A stretch of DNA of 9,496 bases from Paludibacter sp. (lineage in GTDB: Bacteria > Bacteroidota > Bacteroidia > Bacteroidales > Paludibacteraceae): the NCBI GenBank assembly GCA_030655595.1, contig JAUSNQ010000051.1, forward strand, positions 1 to 9,496. The letters are read 5' to 3'. Below, in pieces: positions 1 through 6,054 of this stretch. The position numbers and the translations under genes were made by a program. Below the pieces are notes generated by a model, which did not search any database, was not told where the DNA came from, and saw only the letters and a list, made by a program, of their open reading frames with translations. Every line of letters starts with the position of its first letter. The stretch's first letter is position 1.

Positions 1-756
1 TCTCCATGGAGTAATGAGGTTTTGCCGGTTGTATTTTCAGCTATAACACCCTCTGAGAAAGTTCATGTTTTTATAGGTGAATCTTTTTCAGAAGATAAAG
101 ATTCGAAAGACATAAATTATACTGACACAAGGGTGTATATATCCGAAAAAGATAGTGTTTGGATTAAATTAACACCAAATCCACAGGATAGTTCGATTTA
201 CACCGATGATGCAAGTTTAATTCAGGTAAAGCCAGGTAGTACATATTTGTTGAAAGTTAAAATCAACAACAAAACTGTCTATTCTCAAACAACAGTACCT
301 GCCGAAGGTGGTGAAATCATACAGGGTGAATGCACAGTTGTGTCGGATAGAGCTGATGGCTCCGTCAACGGAACCAATTATTCTACTAATATATGCGTTC
401 TTATGCTCAAATTGAAGTTACCGGATAACCGAAATTACGGATGCTATTTAACTGCGTTTTCTAATAGAATAGACTTCTACCCCTTCCTTACGTCGGAGTC
501 CTATTTAGAGCCGAATTTCATTGTGAACAAAAATATCAGTTCATTCAATGTCAATATCATCACAGTTGATTCAAACTTGAAAAAGTTCATGTTAGCCGAG
601 AGTGTAAGTTCATATATGTTTGATAGTAATGATATAGCGGATGTGCTTGGGTCTTATGGAGGAGTTTACCCTGCTTTTTCAAATATTGAAAATGGAATAG
701 GAGTATTTGGAAGTTTTGTGAAAAAAAGCAGGTTAATTACTTTAACAAACAAATAG
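1..756 (+). CDS. DUF4249-like outer-membrane-associated protein, 5' end outside window
   Basis: The frame is open from base 1 (reading SPWSNEVLPVVFSAITPS), so the TTG at 22 is not a credible start and the true N-terminus, probably a lipoprotein signal, lies upstream. About 251 codons are visible, ending at TAG. The pattern fits DUF4249 proteins of Bacteroidota: an opening strand with 'PVVFSAITPSEKVHVFIGES', then an alternating-strand segment ending in a 'V.AxTxVP'-type motif (here VYSQTTVPAEGG), a middle region with paired cysteines (ECTVV, NICVL), and a C-terminus with 'GVFGSFVKKS'. DUF4249 genes usually neighbour a TonB-dependent receptor, as here, and the product is thought to be an accessory lipoprotein of that receptor. 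The next gene starts 7 nt after the stop, so the two are probably cotranscribed. The ligand cannot be told. The family call rests on recognised motifs only; no search was made. Confidence 0.72.
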   Translation, partial: SPWSNEVLPVVFSAITPSEKVHVFIGESFSEDKDSKDINYTDTRVYISEKDSVWIKLTPNPQDSSIYTDDASLIQVKPGSTYLLKVKINNKTVYSQTTVPAEGGEIIQGECTVVSDRADGSVNGTNYSTNICVLMLKLKLPDNRNYGCYLTAFSNRIDFYPFLTSESYLEPNFIVNKNISSFNVNIITVDSNLKKFMLAESVSSYMFDSNDIADVLGSYGGVYPAFSNIENGIGVFGSFVKKSRLITLTNK

Positions 757-763
757 AAAAACA

Positions 764-3145
764 ATGCTTAGATTGAAGGTTATACTTTATTTGTTAACAA
801 TAGTATTTTGTGTTTCTACGACAGAAGCACAGGCTTATGCTAAGCAATATGAACTTAAAGGCAAAATCATTGATAATCGAAGTAAGAAAGGTATCAGTCA
901 AATTCCGATGTTCATAAAACCATTCAATAAAAAAATTGAAGCCAATAAACAAGGCGAATTTATGTTTAAATTTCGAAAAGGTGAATATACATTTATAGTT
1001 GATTTTTATCCTTTCAAAAAGAAAGAAGTAATAATTAATCTTAGTTCTGACACCACTTTGATTATTGAGCTTTTTTCAGATGTGGAATCAATTTATATTC
1101 CGGAAGTGGAGGTTTATTCAACTAAATTAGTTTCTAAGTTTCCTACAGGGATAGAACAAATAGATCGGAGAACTCTGAATGTTTTACCGGCATTGATTGG
1201 TGAACGTGATATCCTGAAAGCATTGGCACAAACAGCTGGTGTGTCATCAAGTAGTGAAGGAGCAGCAGACTTACAGGTCAGAGGAGGAACACATGGTCAA
1301 AATCTTTATTTGCTTGATGGAATTTCGTTGTATTCGACTGAGCACTTCTTTGGTCTTGTTTCGGCTTATAATCCATTGATTATTAAATCCGCTAAACTGT
1401 ACAAATCAGGTTTTCCTGCAGCGTATGGAGGTAAAGTTTCGTCTGTTGTAGATGTCTTAACTGAAGATGCTGATTTGGATAAATTTCTCGGCTCTTTCGA
1501 CATAAGTCTGTTGTCGAGCAAGCTATATATGAATATCCCGGTTGTAAAAAACAAAATTTCGTTTGCCATATCAGGTCGTATTTCAAATTATAGTTTGGTA
1601 AACTTAAGTTCGTTGTTGAGCAAGACAGCAGAAAGCGCAAAATATAATCTGTATTTTGGAGATATAAATGCTAATCTTTATTGGAAAGTATCAGAGACTG
1701 ATCAAATAAAAATCACATGGTTTAACAATAGTGATGGTTTCGAGATTACAAATAAAGAATCTTTCTACACTACCAATTCCTGGATCAAAAATGCGCAACA
1801 AAACATCGGGGTAAATTGGTACCATACGCTTTCAAAGCGAACTGAAAATCATTTCATTGCATATTTTGATCAATATACTTTCAATTATGGCATGTCGAAT
1901 ATCGAATCAAACGAAACAGTCAAGAATATTAATGAAATGATATCAGGCATTAATTCAACCGGAATCTCTGAAAAACTGACATCTACAATCTCTGAAAAAC
2001 TGAAAATGACAAGTGGAATTTCGTTTAAATCGATTGGATTCTTACCTTTTAAGCAGCAGATTACTGACACAACAATTAATCAGATTGGAACTACCAACCT
2101 GATCAGATTGTCAGAAATTGTGGCTTTCACTGAATTGGGTTGGGCTTTTACTCCAAATCATCAATTAAATACGGGTTTGAGATTAAGTGTTACAGGAGAT
2201 GCTGATTATCAGTTCCATGACCTGGAGCCAAGGGTGAATTATCACGGGAAATTCAACAATGAATTTTCAATAAATGCTTCGGTAGACAAGTTAAATCAAC
2301 CGATACACCGTTTGGCAAATCCGGGATTGGGAATGCCAATTGAATTATTTCTACCTTCCGGAAGCAATCTGAAGCCTCAAACTTCTTGGAATTATTCCTT
2401 TGGTGTAGCCAAGGACTTCGTAAATAAAGATAATACAGTATCATTCAAGGCAGATGTATGGTATAAAACTTTTCAAAATATTACGGAATTCAAAGATGGG
2501 ATAGATGCCCTTAGTGTTATGTTTTATAAACTTGACATTGCTAATTATCCAAACGAATTTGTAACCCAGGGGAAGGGTAAGGCTTATGGTGTTGATTTAA
2601 TGAGTAGTATTTCAAATAGACTTTGGACATTATCCACATATTACACGTTAATGCAATCAATCAATCAATTTGATGATTTAAACTTTGGAAAACCTTTTGC
2701 AGCATCAACTGATATCAGGCATTTATTTAATATCACTTTTAAACGAAATTTCTCATCAAAATTAACTCTGGTGTTAACTTGGCAATATAATTCTGGAAAG
2801 CCGATTACAGTCCCAACACGATTTTTTCAATATCCAGTACTTGAAATGGATAATGGTGAATTATCAAATACCTATGTTAGATTTATTGCAGTTGAGGACG
2901 AAAGAAACAATTACAGAACAAAACCATTTCATAAATTGGACATTTCGTTAACAAAAGAATATCAGGCTTTTAAAAGATACGATGCAGTCTTCTCTTTTGG
3001 GGTCTACAATGCTTACAACCAGGCTAATCCGTATATTTATTACTTGAGTAAAAAATGGAGCTCTGACGGGACTTATAAGCCTATATTGAAATCTATGCAA
3101 ATGTTTCCAATCATACCTTCAGTCTCGTGGTCAATAAAGTTTTAA
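764..3145 (+). CDS. TonB-dependent outer-membrane receptor with N-terminal carboxypeptidase-regulatory-like domain
   Basis: This 793-residue protein is complete and of normal length for the family. Residues 1-26 form a signal peptide (charged start, hydrophobic core, TEAQAYA). About 28-105 is a carboxypeptidase-D regulatory-like beta domain (YELKGKIIDNRSKKGIS..., KGEYTFIVDF). The plug follows at about 141-240, with LPALIGERDILKALAQTAGV, the LQVRGGTHGQNLYLLDGISL segment and YKSGFPAAYGGKVSSVVDV, all typical of the Bacteroidota plug. The remainder is a beta barrel rich in alternating aromatic strands, ending SWSIKF with the aromatic C-terminus usual for outer-membrane barrels. It should import a ligand using TonB/ExbBD energy. 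The ligand is unknown, and there is no SusD-like partner here, which argues against a classic glycan PUL. ATG 764 is preceded by an A-rich stretch (AGAAAAACA) rather than a strong Shine-Dalgarno site. It lies 7 nt behind the DUF4249 gene and probably shares its transcript. Confidence 0.95.
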   Translation: MLRLKVILYLLTIVFCVSTTEAQAYAKQYELKGKIIDNRSKKGISQIPMFIKPFNKKIEANKQGEFMFKFRKGEYTFIVDFYPFKKKEVIINLSSDTTLIIELFSDVESIYIPEVEVYSTKLVSKFPTGIEQIDRRTLNVLPALIGERDILKALAQTAGVSSSSEGAADLQVRGGTHGQNLYLLDGISLYSTEHFFGLVSAYNPLIIKSAKLYKSGFPAAYGGKVSSVVDVLTEDADLDKFLGSFDISLLSSKLYMNIPVVKNKISFAISGRISNYSLVNLSSLLSKTAESAKYNLYFGDINANLYWKVSETDQIKITWFNNSDGFEITNKESFYTTNSWIKNAQQNIGVNWYHTLSKRTENHFIAYFDQYTFNYGMSNIESNETVKNINEMISGINSTGISEKLTSTISEKLKMTSGISFKSIGFLPFKQQITDTTINQIGTTNLIRLSEIVAFTELGWAFTPNHQLNTGLRLSVTGDADYQFHDLEPRVNYHGKFNNEFSINASVDKLNQPIHRLANPGLGMPIELFLPSGSNLKPQTSWNYSFGVAKDFVNKDNTVSFKADVWYKTFQNITEFKDGIDALSVMFYKLDIANYPNEFVTQGKGKAYGVDLMSSISNRLWTLSTYYTLMQSINQFDDLNFGKPFAASTDIRHLFNITFKRNFSSKLTLVLTWQYNSGKPITVPTRFFQYPVLEMDNGELSNTYVRFIAVEDERNNYRTKPFHKLDISLTKEYQAFKRYDAVFSFGVYNAYNQANPYIYYLSKKWSSDGTYKPILKSMQMFPIIPSVSWSIKF
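1963..2003 (+). repeat. 24-bp in-frame tandem duplication inside the receptor barrel
   Basis: A 17-base unit (aatctctgaaaaactga) occurs exactly at 1963-1979 and again at 1987-2003, a period of 24 bp. In protein it reads ISEKLTST then ISEKLKMT, so the duplication keeps frame and adds eight residues to what should be a strand/turn of the receptor barrel. Identity is exact over 17 bases and then diverges. Confidence 0.85.
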
Positions 3146-3269
3146 GAAGAATGACAAAGATATAAAAAAGTAATTTCCGATTGCGAATTACGAGCCTAGA
3201 AATCAGCAAGTATCTAACAAAATAACAATGGAATTTAAATTTAAAGGAAAAAATAAAAAATCTAATTTG

Positions 3270-3277
3270 TATATTTG
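3270..3277 (+). promoter_or_regulatory. Candidate Bacteroidota -7 promoter element for the frameshifted outer-membrane gene
   Basis: TATATTTG at 3270-3277 matches the Bacteroidota housekeeping -7 consensus TAnnTTTG. It would place transcription start near 3284, about 75 nt upstream of the ATG at 3360. No clear -33 TTTG lies at the expected distance; the upstream sequence is nearly all A and T. The rest of the 214-nt gap between 3145 and 3360 shows no gene, only a weak AT-rich hairpin at 3170-3191. Confidence 0.3.
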
Positions 3278-3359
3278 TTGTCGTAATGAGAATGATGTTT
3301 ACGGCTTGTTCAATTCCTGATTCACCAAAATTATAAACAATAACAAAACTAATATTCTT

Positions 3360-4005
3360 ATGAAAAACTATTTGTCGGATTTTTACTTTTTATCAGTTTT
3401 AATCTTGTAAACGCACAAGACAAAGTTACATTGAAAGACGGCAGGGAACTCAGCGTATATATAATAGAGAAAAATGATACTGAAATTAAGTATAGAAATG
3501 CCAACTCAACCGGTCATACCATTTTCAGCACGAAACTAACCAACCTGAAAACAATTCAATATGAAAATGGAGATGTTGACTTGCTAAGCTCAATGAATCC
3601 GAGAAGTCTGTTTCCTTTAGGGATAAGCGCGGGAATAAGTCTGGCAGCCTTTGAAAACGATGGTGGGATGTTTACCTGTGGAATTGATTATTTGTTTACA
3701 CCAAATTTAGGTGCGGAAATTAATATCGGAAGCGGTGGAGAGGATATATACTATTCAGTTGGGGGGGGAAATACTGGTTTGCTAGCAAATATAGTAAAAG
3801 TGGATTTTCGCCCTTAACGGGTTTGCTATACGGAGAACAATATGGCATAAATTTCTGGGAAATTCCGGCAGGAGTCAGCTATATTACCAGATTCGGATTG
3901 CAAACTTCTTTCCATTTAAGTTATATTCGTTATATCAATGGCTGGGTAAATTATGACACAAGCAGATTAAATGCTGAACTGCGCATCGGCTGGCGTTTTA
4001 AATGA
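3360..4005 (+). pseudogene. Small outer-membrane beta-barrel protein gene, broken by two one-base frameshifts
   Basis: Three frames join into one coherent protein of about 215 residues. ATG 3360 opens frame but stops after 16 codons. Adding one A to the A5 run at 3363-3367 gives a classical signal peptide (MKKLFVGFLLFISFNLVNAQ) running into DKVTLKDGRELSV. This N-terminal periplasmic module (KDG..., then IQYENGDVD) is common in Bacteroidota outer-membrane proteins. The second break is at the G8 run, 3761-3768: one more G would join SVGGG to KYWFASKYSKSGFSPLTGLLYGEQYG in the next frame. The frame then continues through barrel-like strands (FGLQTSFHLSYIRYING) to the end at GWRFK. An in-frame TAA at 3350-3352 rules out an upstream start for the second frame. 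As written, no full product can be made. It may be a true pseudogene, a homopolymer phase-variable gene, or two sequencing errors; both lesions are one-base losses in homopolymers. Function beyond 'outer-membrane protein' is unknown. Confidence 0.8.
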
Positions 4006-4007
4006 AT

Positions 4008-4333
4008 TCGGCAAAAACAACACAAACTCTGATCCCTCACCTTCTTTACTGAACAAGTGGACTGCACCTCCATGAGCCTCTACCACACTTTTCACATAAC
4101 TCAGTCCCAATCTGAAGCCTTTGGCTTCTTTCTGCGCTACTCTACTGCATTACCGCGTTCAAACATCGTAAATGTTTTAGCATGATCTTTTTCCGACATG
4201 CCGTATCCGTTATCGTTTATGTGAATAAACACATCAGTTCCTTTTCTACGGCAGCGCTAAAATCATTGTTTATTTCTAGGTGTAATTTGGCTTCAGTTTC
4301 CTTGTACGTGAAGTAAAGCGCTTTTTCCCAATC
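4008..4333 (-). pseudogene. Decayed C-terminal ATPase fragment of a sensor histidine kinase
   Basis: Reading the minus strand in three shifted frames recovers the HATPase_c end of a two-component sensor kinase. The order is DWEKALYFTYKETEAKLHLEI (worn N-box region, about 4333-4271), then FIHINDNGYGMSEKDHA (G1 box, NDNGYG) and FERGNAV (F box), then KGFRLGLSYVKSVVEAHGG (G2 box) and EGEGSEFVLFLPN. Lesions: a one-base loss near 4239-4243 between VEK and GTD; a perfect 5-bp tandem duplication CTACTCTACT at 4137-4146 that shifts frame between GNAV and AQKEAKG; and the first Gly of the GFGLGL-type G2 box replaced by Arg. The sensor, dimerisation and phospho-His parts are absent. The fragment faces the preceding + strand gene tail to tail; its last open frame runs on to a TAA at about 3967, overlapping that gene's 3' end. 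It cannot be functional. Confidence 0.85.
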
Positions 4334-4453
4334 CAACATCTAACATTGGATCTAAAAGTTAACATAGAATTTGTACCAACGTTAACAATGCTCTTATCCG
4401 GTTCAAATCATCCTCACATTTACTGCTTATAACCAGCATGTTGTGTCGCTAAG

Positions 4454-4488
4454 CATGTTATATAACGTAAACCCCCATGTTATATAAC
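4454..4488. promoter_or_regulatory. Twin palindromic repeats 22 bp apart, probable operator pair
   Basis: CATGTTATATAAC occurs exactly at 4454-4466 and 4476-4488. Each copy contains the perfect 10-bp palindrome GTTATATAAC (4457-4466 and 4479-4488). The 22-bp period is about two helical turns, so two dimers would bind on the same face. The CATGTTA half reappears in the palindrome at 4723-4736 behind the peptide gene. The cognate regulator is not in the window. Functional assignment is inference; the repeats themselves are exact. Confidence 0.55.
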
Positions 4489-4518
4489 TATCTGTTAACC
4501 TGAATTCTACACACAAAT

Positions 4519-4573
4519 AATCAGTTTTGCAAGCAAGAAATCCAATTGCTAAAACAAACACTTAAAACTGATT
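4519..4573 (+). repeat. 10-bp inverted repeat with a nested stem in the leader of the small peptide gene
   Basis: AATCAGTTTT at 4519-4528 is the exact reverse complement of AAAACTGATT at 4564-4573. Inside the 35-nt loop, AGCAA (4532-4536) can pair with TTGCT (4546-4550). The right arm ends 5 nt before the ATG at 4579, where a ribosome would land, so a folded transcript could limit translation. The stem is AT-rich, with only two G-C pairs. It could equally be a protein-binding site or chance. Confidence 0.45.
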
Positions 4574-4578
4574 TTATT

Positions 4579-4716
4579 ATGGAAACATTGCAAAAAAACC
4601 GAAGAACGCTTAGTCCGCTGCAAATGAACAATTGTCGTGGCGGGAGAAGGTGTGAAATGGTATCTTATGCGGATAGTGACGGAAAAGTGAGAGTCAAGAT
4701 TATAGTGGTAGATTAA
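4579..4716 (+). CDS. 45-residue peptide with a double-glycine-type leader, putative natural-product or secreted-peptide precursor
   Basis: ATG 4579 to TAA 4714 encodes 45 residues: a basic start (METLQKNRRT), LSPLQMNNCRGG at residues 11-22, then a 23-residue tail beginning RRCEMVSYADSDGKV and ending VKIIVVD. Residues 11-22 fit the double-glycine leader pattern LSxxELxxIxGG in register: L at -12, S at -11, Q for E at -8, M for L at -7, C for the usual aliphatic at -4, and GG at -2/-1. In Bacteroidota, short precursors with such leaders are cut and exported by peptidase-containing ABC transporters, and some are modified by radical-SAM or other maturases. None of these partners is in the window. 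There is no Sec signal peptide, unlike every downstream gene. Support for it being real: an isolated ORF in an otherwise gene-free stretch, a structured upstream region and an A/T-rich start context. The specific role is not known; Cys25 and the Lys/Arg residues are possible modification sites. Confidence 0.55.
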   Translation: METLQKNRRTLSPLQMNNCRGGRRCEMVSYADSDGKVRVKIIVVD

Positions 4717-4722
4717 GTCATT

Positions 4723-4736
4723 ATTAACATGTTAAT
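4723..4736. promoter_or_regulatory. 14-bp perfect palindrome between the peptide gene and the surface-protein operon
   Basis: ATTAACATGTTAAT is its own reverse complement and starts 7 nt after the peptide stop codon and about 85 nt before the next ATG (4821). It contains the CATGTTA heptamer of the twin repeats at 4454-4488, which suggests one regulator could bind both places. It has only two G/C bases and no T-tract, so it is unlikely to be an intrinsic terminator. No convincing TAnnTTTG promoter was found between 4737 and 4820. Confidence 0.4.
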
Positions 4737-4820
4737 TACCAACAAATCGACATCAATTCGCTCATGGCCAGAATATTTAAGTATTAGAAGAAGGAAGCAT
4801 AACTAATAAAAAACAACAAT

Positions 4821-6047
4821 ATGAAAAGAAAAATATTAATTTCAACACTAACATATTTTTTTACGGTGTTATTTGTAAATGGACAATTACAAACAAGCGC
4901 TGGTTTTGTTCCAGGTAACAGAACACTTTCAGCTTCTCTCGAAAAAAACATGTTATTTAATTCCACAACTCGTTACACTGTTACTCAGTCAGGAGTACAA
5001 GCATATACCTCAGATCAACTATCTTCTTTTTTTGATGGTGCGATGCTTGTTCAATACTCTCAGTCAGCTGTAACGCCTTCCAACAATTTAGTGATAACAA
5101 TAGAAGGATTACCTTATTACCATACTCAAGTCGGAGCATGGGTTGGATTCAGTACAAGATACTGGCCTCCGAAAAGTTTTAAAATTGAAGGTTATAATGT
5201 GTGGTCAGGAGCAAACACATGGGTTACGCTGGCTGACGTAACCTCTAATGTCGAATCTCAATATGTGAGTCAAGTTGTTCCCGGTGAATACACAAAACTG
5301 AGATTTACTTTCAGAGAAGGAGCACCGGATGGGGTTCCTGTTCATACAATGGGATTGTCCGAGTTGTTTTTTATTCATCCGGAAGCGGCACAAGCTTATG
5401 ACGGTTTATTGGTCAAAGCCAATGGAAGTGGTAATGTTGGTATCGGCACAACAAATCCAAATCCTGAATATAAATTAGATGTTGCAGGAAAGATTCAAGC
5501 ACAAGACGAGATCAGAGTAACCAGATCAGATATAAATATCGGAGGGTCTATCAGCATTGCCAATCCTGCTAAAACAGAAGTGGGACAAGCATCACTATGG
5601 AGAATCATAAATATGGGAGGAGGTAACGGCAACTCACTCCAATTCTGGGCATATGATAATATTGGATGTACAACAGGTGGTTTGTGTAATAGTCGGTTTA
5701 CCATTACAGATGATGGTAAAGTTGGTATTGGCACTACTATTCCACAATATACACTGGATGTTAAGGGGAAAATAAGAGGTACTGAAATAAGAGTTGAGCC
5801 GGTGAGCGCTTTTCCAGACTTTGTTTTCGAAAAAGATTATAACTTGCGTGATTTAAAAGAAGTGCGTAATTTTATCAGCCAAAACGGACATCTTCCTGAG
5901 ATTCCTACTGCCGAAGATGTAAAAGAAAATGGTATTGATGTTGCTGAACTTCAAATTAAATTGTTGCTAAAAATAGAAGAACTGACATTGTATGTTATTC
6001 AGCAACAGGAAAAGATAGAAGAATTGGAGAGTAAATTTAATAAATAG
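4821..6047 (+). CDS. Secreted surface protein: discoidin-like domain, two GIGTT repeats, C-terminal coiled coil
   Basis: The protein has 408 residues. Residues 1-21 are a Sec signal peptide, with probable cleavage near VNG-Q. Residues about 50-190 look like an F5/8-type C (discoidin-like) beta-sandwich: FKIEGYNVWSGANTWVTLADV, YTKLRFTF and GLSELFFIHPEA are typical of its strands. Two GIGTT blocks follow, NVGIGTTNPNPEYKLDVAGKI at about 205-226 and KVGIGTTIPQYTLDVKGKI at about 300-318. This motif is shared with phage tail-fibre-like and surface proteins of Bacteroidota. The end (about 329-408) has FVFEKDYNLRDLKEVRNFIS, HLPEIPTAEDVKENGIDVAELQ, and a heptad-rich coiled coil to residue 408, the usual closing module of such proteins and probably a trimerising segment. 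It likely sits on or outside the cell envelope; the ligand is unknown. The start is set by the ATG with A-rich upstream sequence (AATAAAAAACAACAAT). The next gene begins 7 nt after the stop. Confidence 0.82.
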   Translation: MKRKILISTLTYFFTVLFVNGQLQTSAGFVPGNRTLSASLEKNMLFNSTTRYTVTQSGVQAYTSDQLSSFFDGAMLVQYSQSAVTPSNNLVITIEGLPYYHTQVGAWVGFSTRYWPPKSFKIEGYNVWSGANTWVTLADVTSNVESQYVSQVVPGEYTKLRFTFREGAPDGVPVHTMGLSELFFIHPEAAQAYDGLLVKANGSGNVGIGTTNPNPEYKLDVAGKIQAQDEIRVTRSDINIGGSISIANPAKTEVGQASLWRIINMGGGNGNSLQFWAYDNIGCTTGGLCNSRFTITDDGKVGIGTTIPQYTLDVKGKIRGTEIRVEPVSAFPDFVFEKDYNLRDLKEVRNFISQNGHLPEIPTAEDVKENGIDVAELQIKLLLKIEELTLYVIQQQEKIEELESKFNK

Positions 6048-6054
6048 TACGATT

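Larger units (their letters stand above)
4334..4578. other. Intergenic region rich in palindromes between the kinase remnant and the small peptide gene
   Basis: No gene is visible in either direction. The stretch holds a pair of identical 13-bp repeats (4454-4466, 4476-4488), a 10-bp inverted repeat with a 35-nt loop (4519-4528 with 4564-4573), and GTTAAC palindromes at 4358-4363, 4381-4386 and 4494-4499. The first two GTTAAC sites may lie in degraded kinase sequence. I found no good TAnnTTTG promoter box. CAGTTTTG at 4522-4529 is the nearest, with CA in place of TA. It is presumably the control region of the gene at 4579. Confidence 0.6.

Noticed and set aside
1366..2444. Several 60-80 codon minus-strand open frames
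   Set aside because: All lie within the receptor gene, whose protein is continuous and domain-complete; they show no signal peptide or recognised motif.
3170..3191. GTAATT...AATTAC hairpin after the receptor gene, considered as a terminator
   Set aside because: Only six A/T-rich pairs, with no T-tract following; not a credible intrinsic terminator.
3286..3336. 16-codon ORF (MRMMFTACSIPDSPKL) considered as a lipoprotein leader or small gene
   Set aside because: Too short, no conserved pattern, and no continuation in other frames.
4358..4499. Three GTTAAC palindromes considered as a regulator-site cluster
   Set aside because: GTTAAC also occurs inside coding sequence elsewhere (for example near 795 and 2775), so the hexamer alone is not informative in this AT-rich DNA.
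4505..4532. TTTTGCA considered as the -12 part of a sigma-54 promoter
   Set aside because: There is no GG at the required distance upstream for the -24 element.
4519..4573. Inverted repeat considered as terminal repeats of a small mobile element
   Set aside because: Arms of only 10 bp enclosing 35 nt, no flanking target duplication seen, and no transposase nearby.
5205..5734. Minus-strand open frames inside the GIGTT protein gene
   Set aside because: Overlap a well-supported coding frame and give low-complexity, unrecognisable products.
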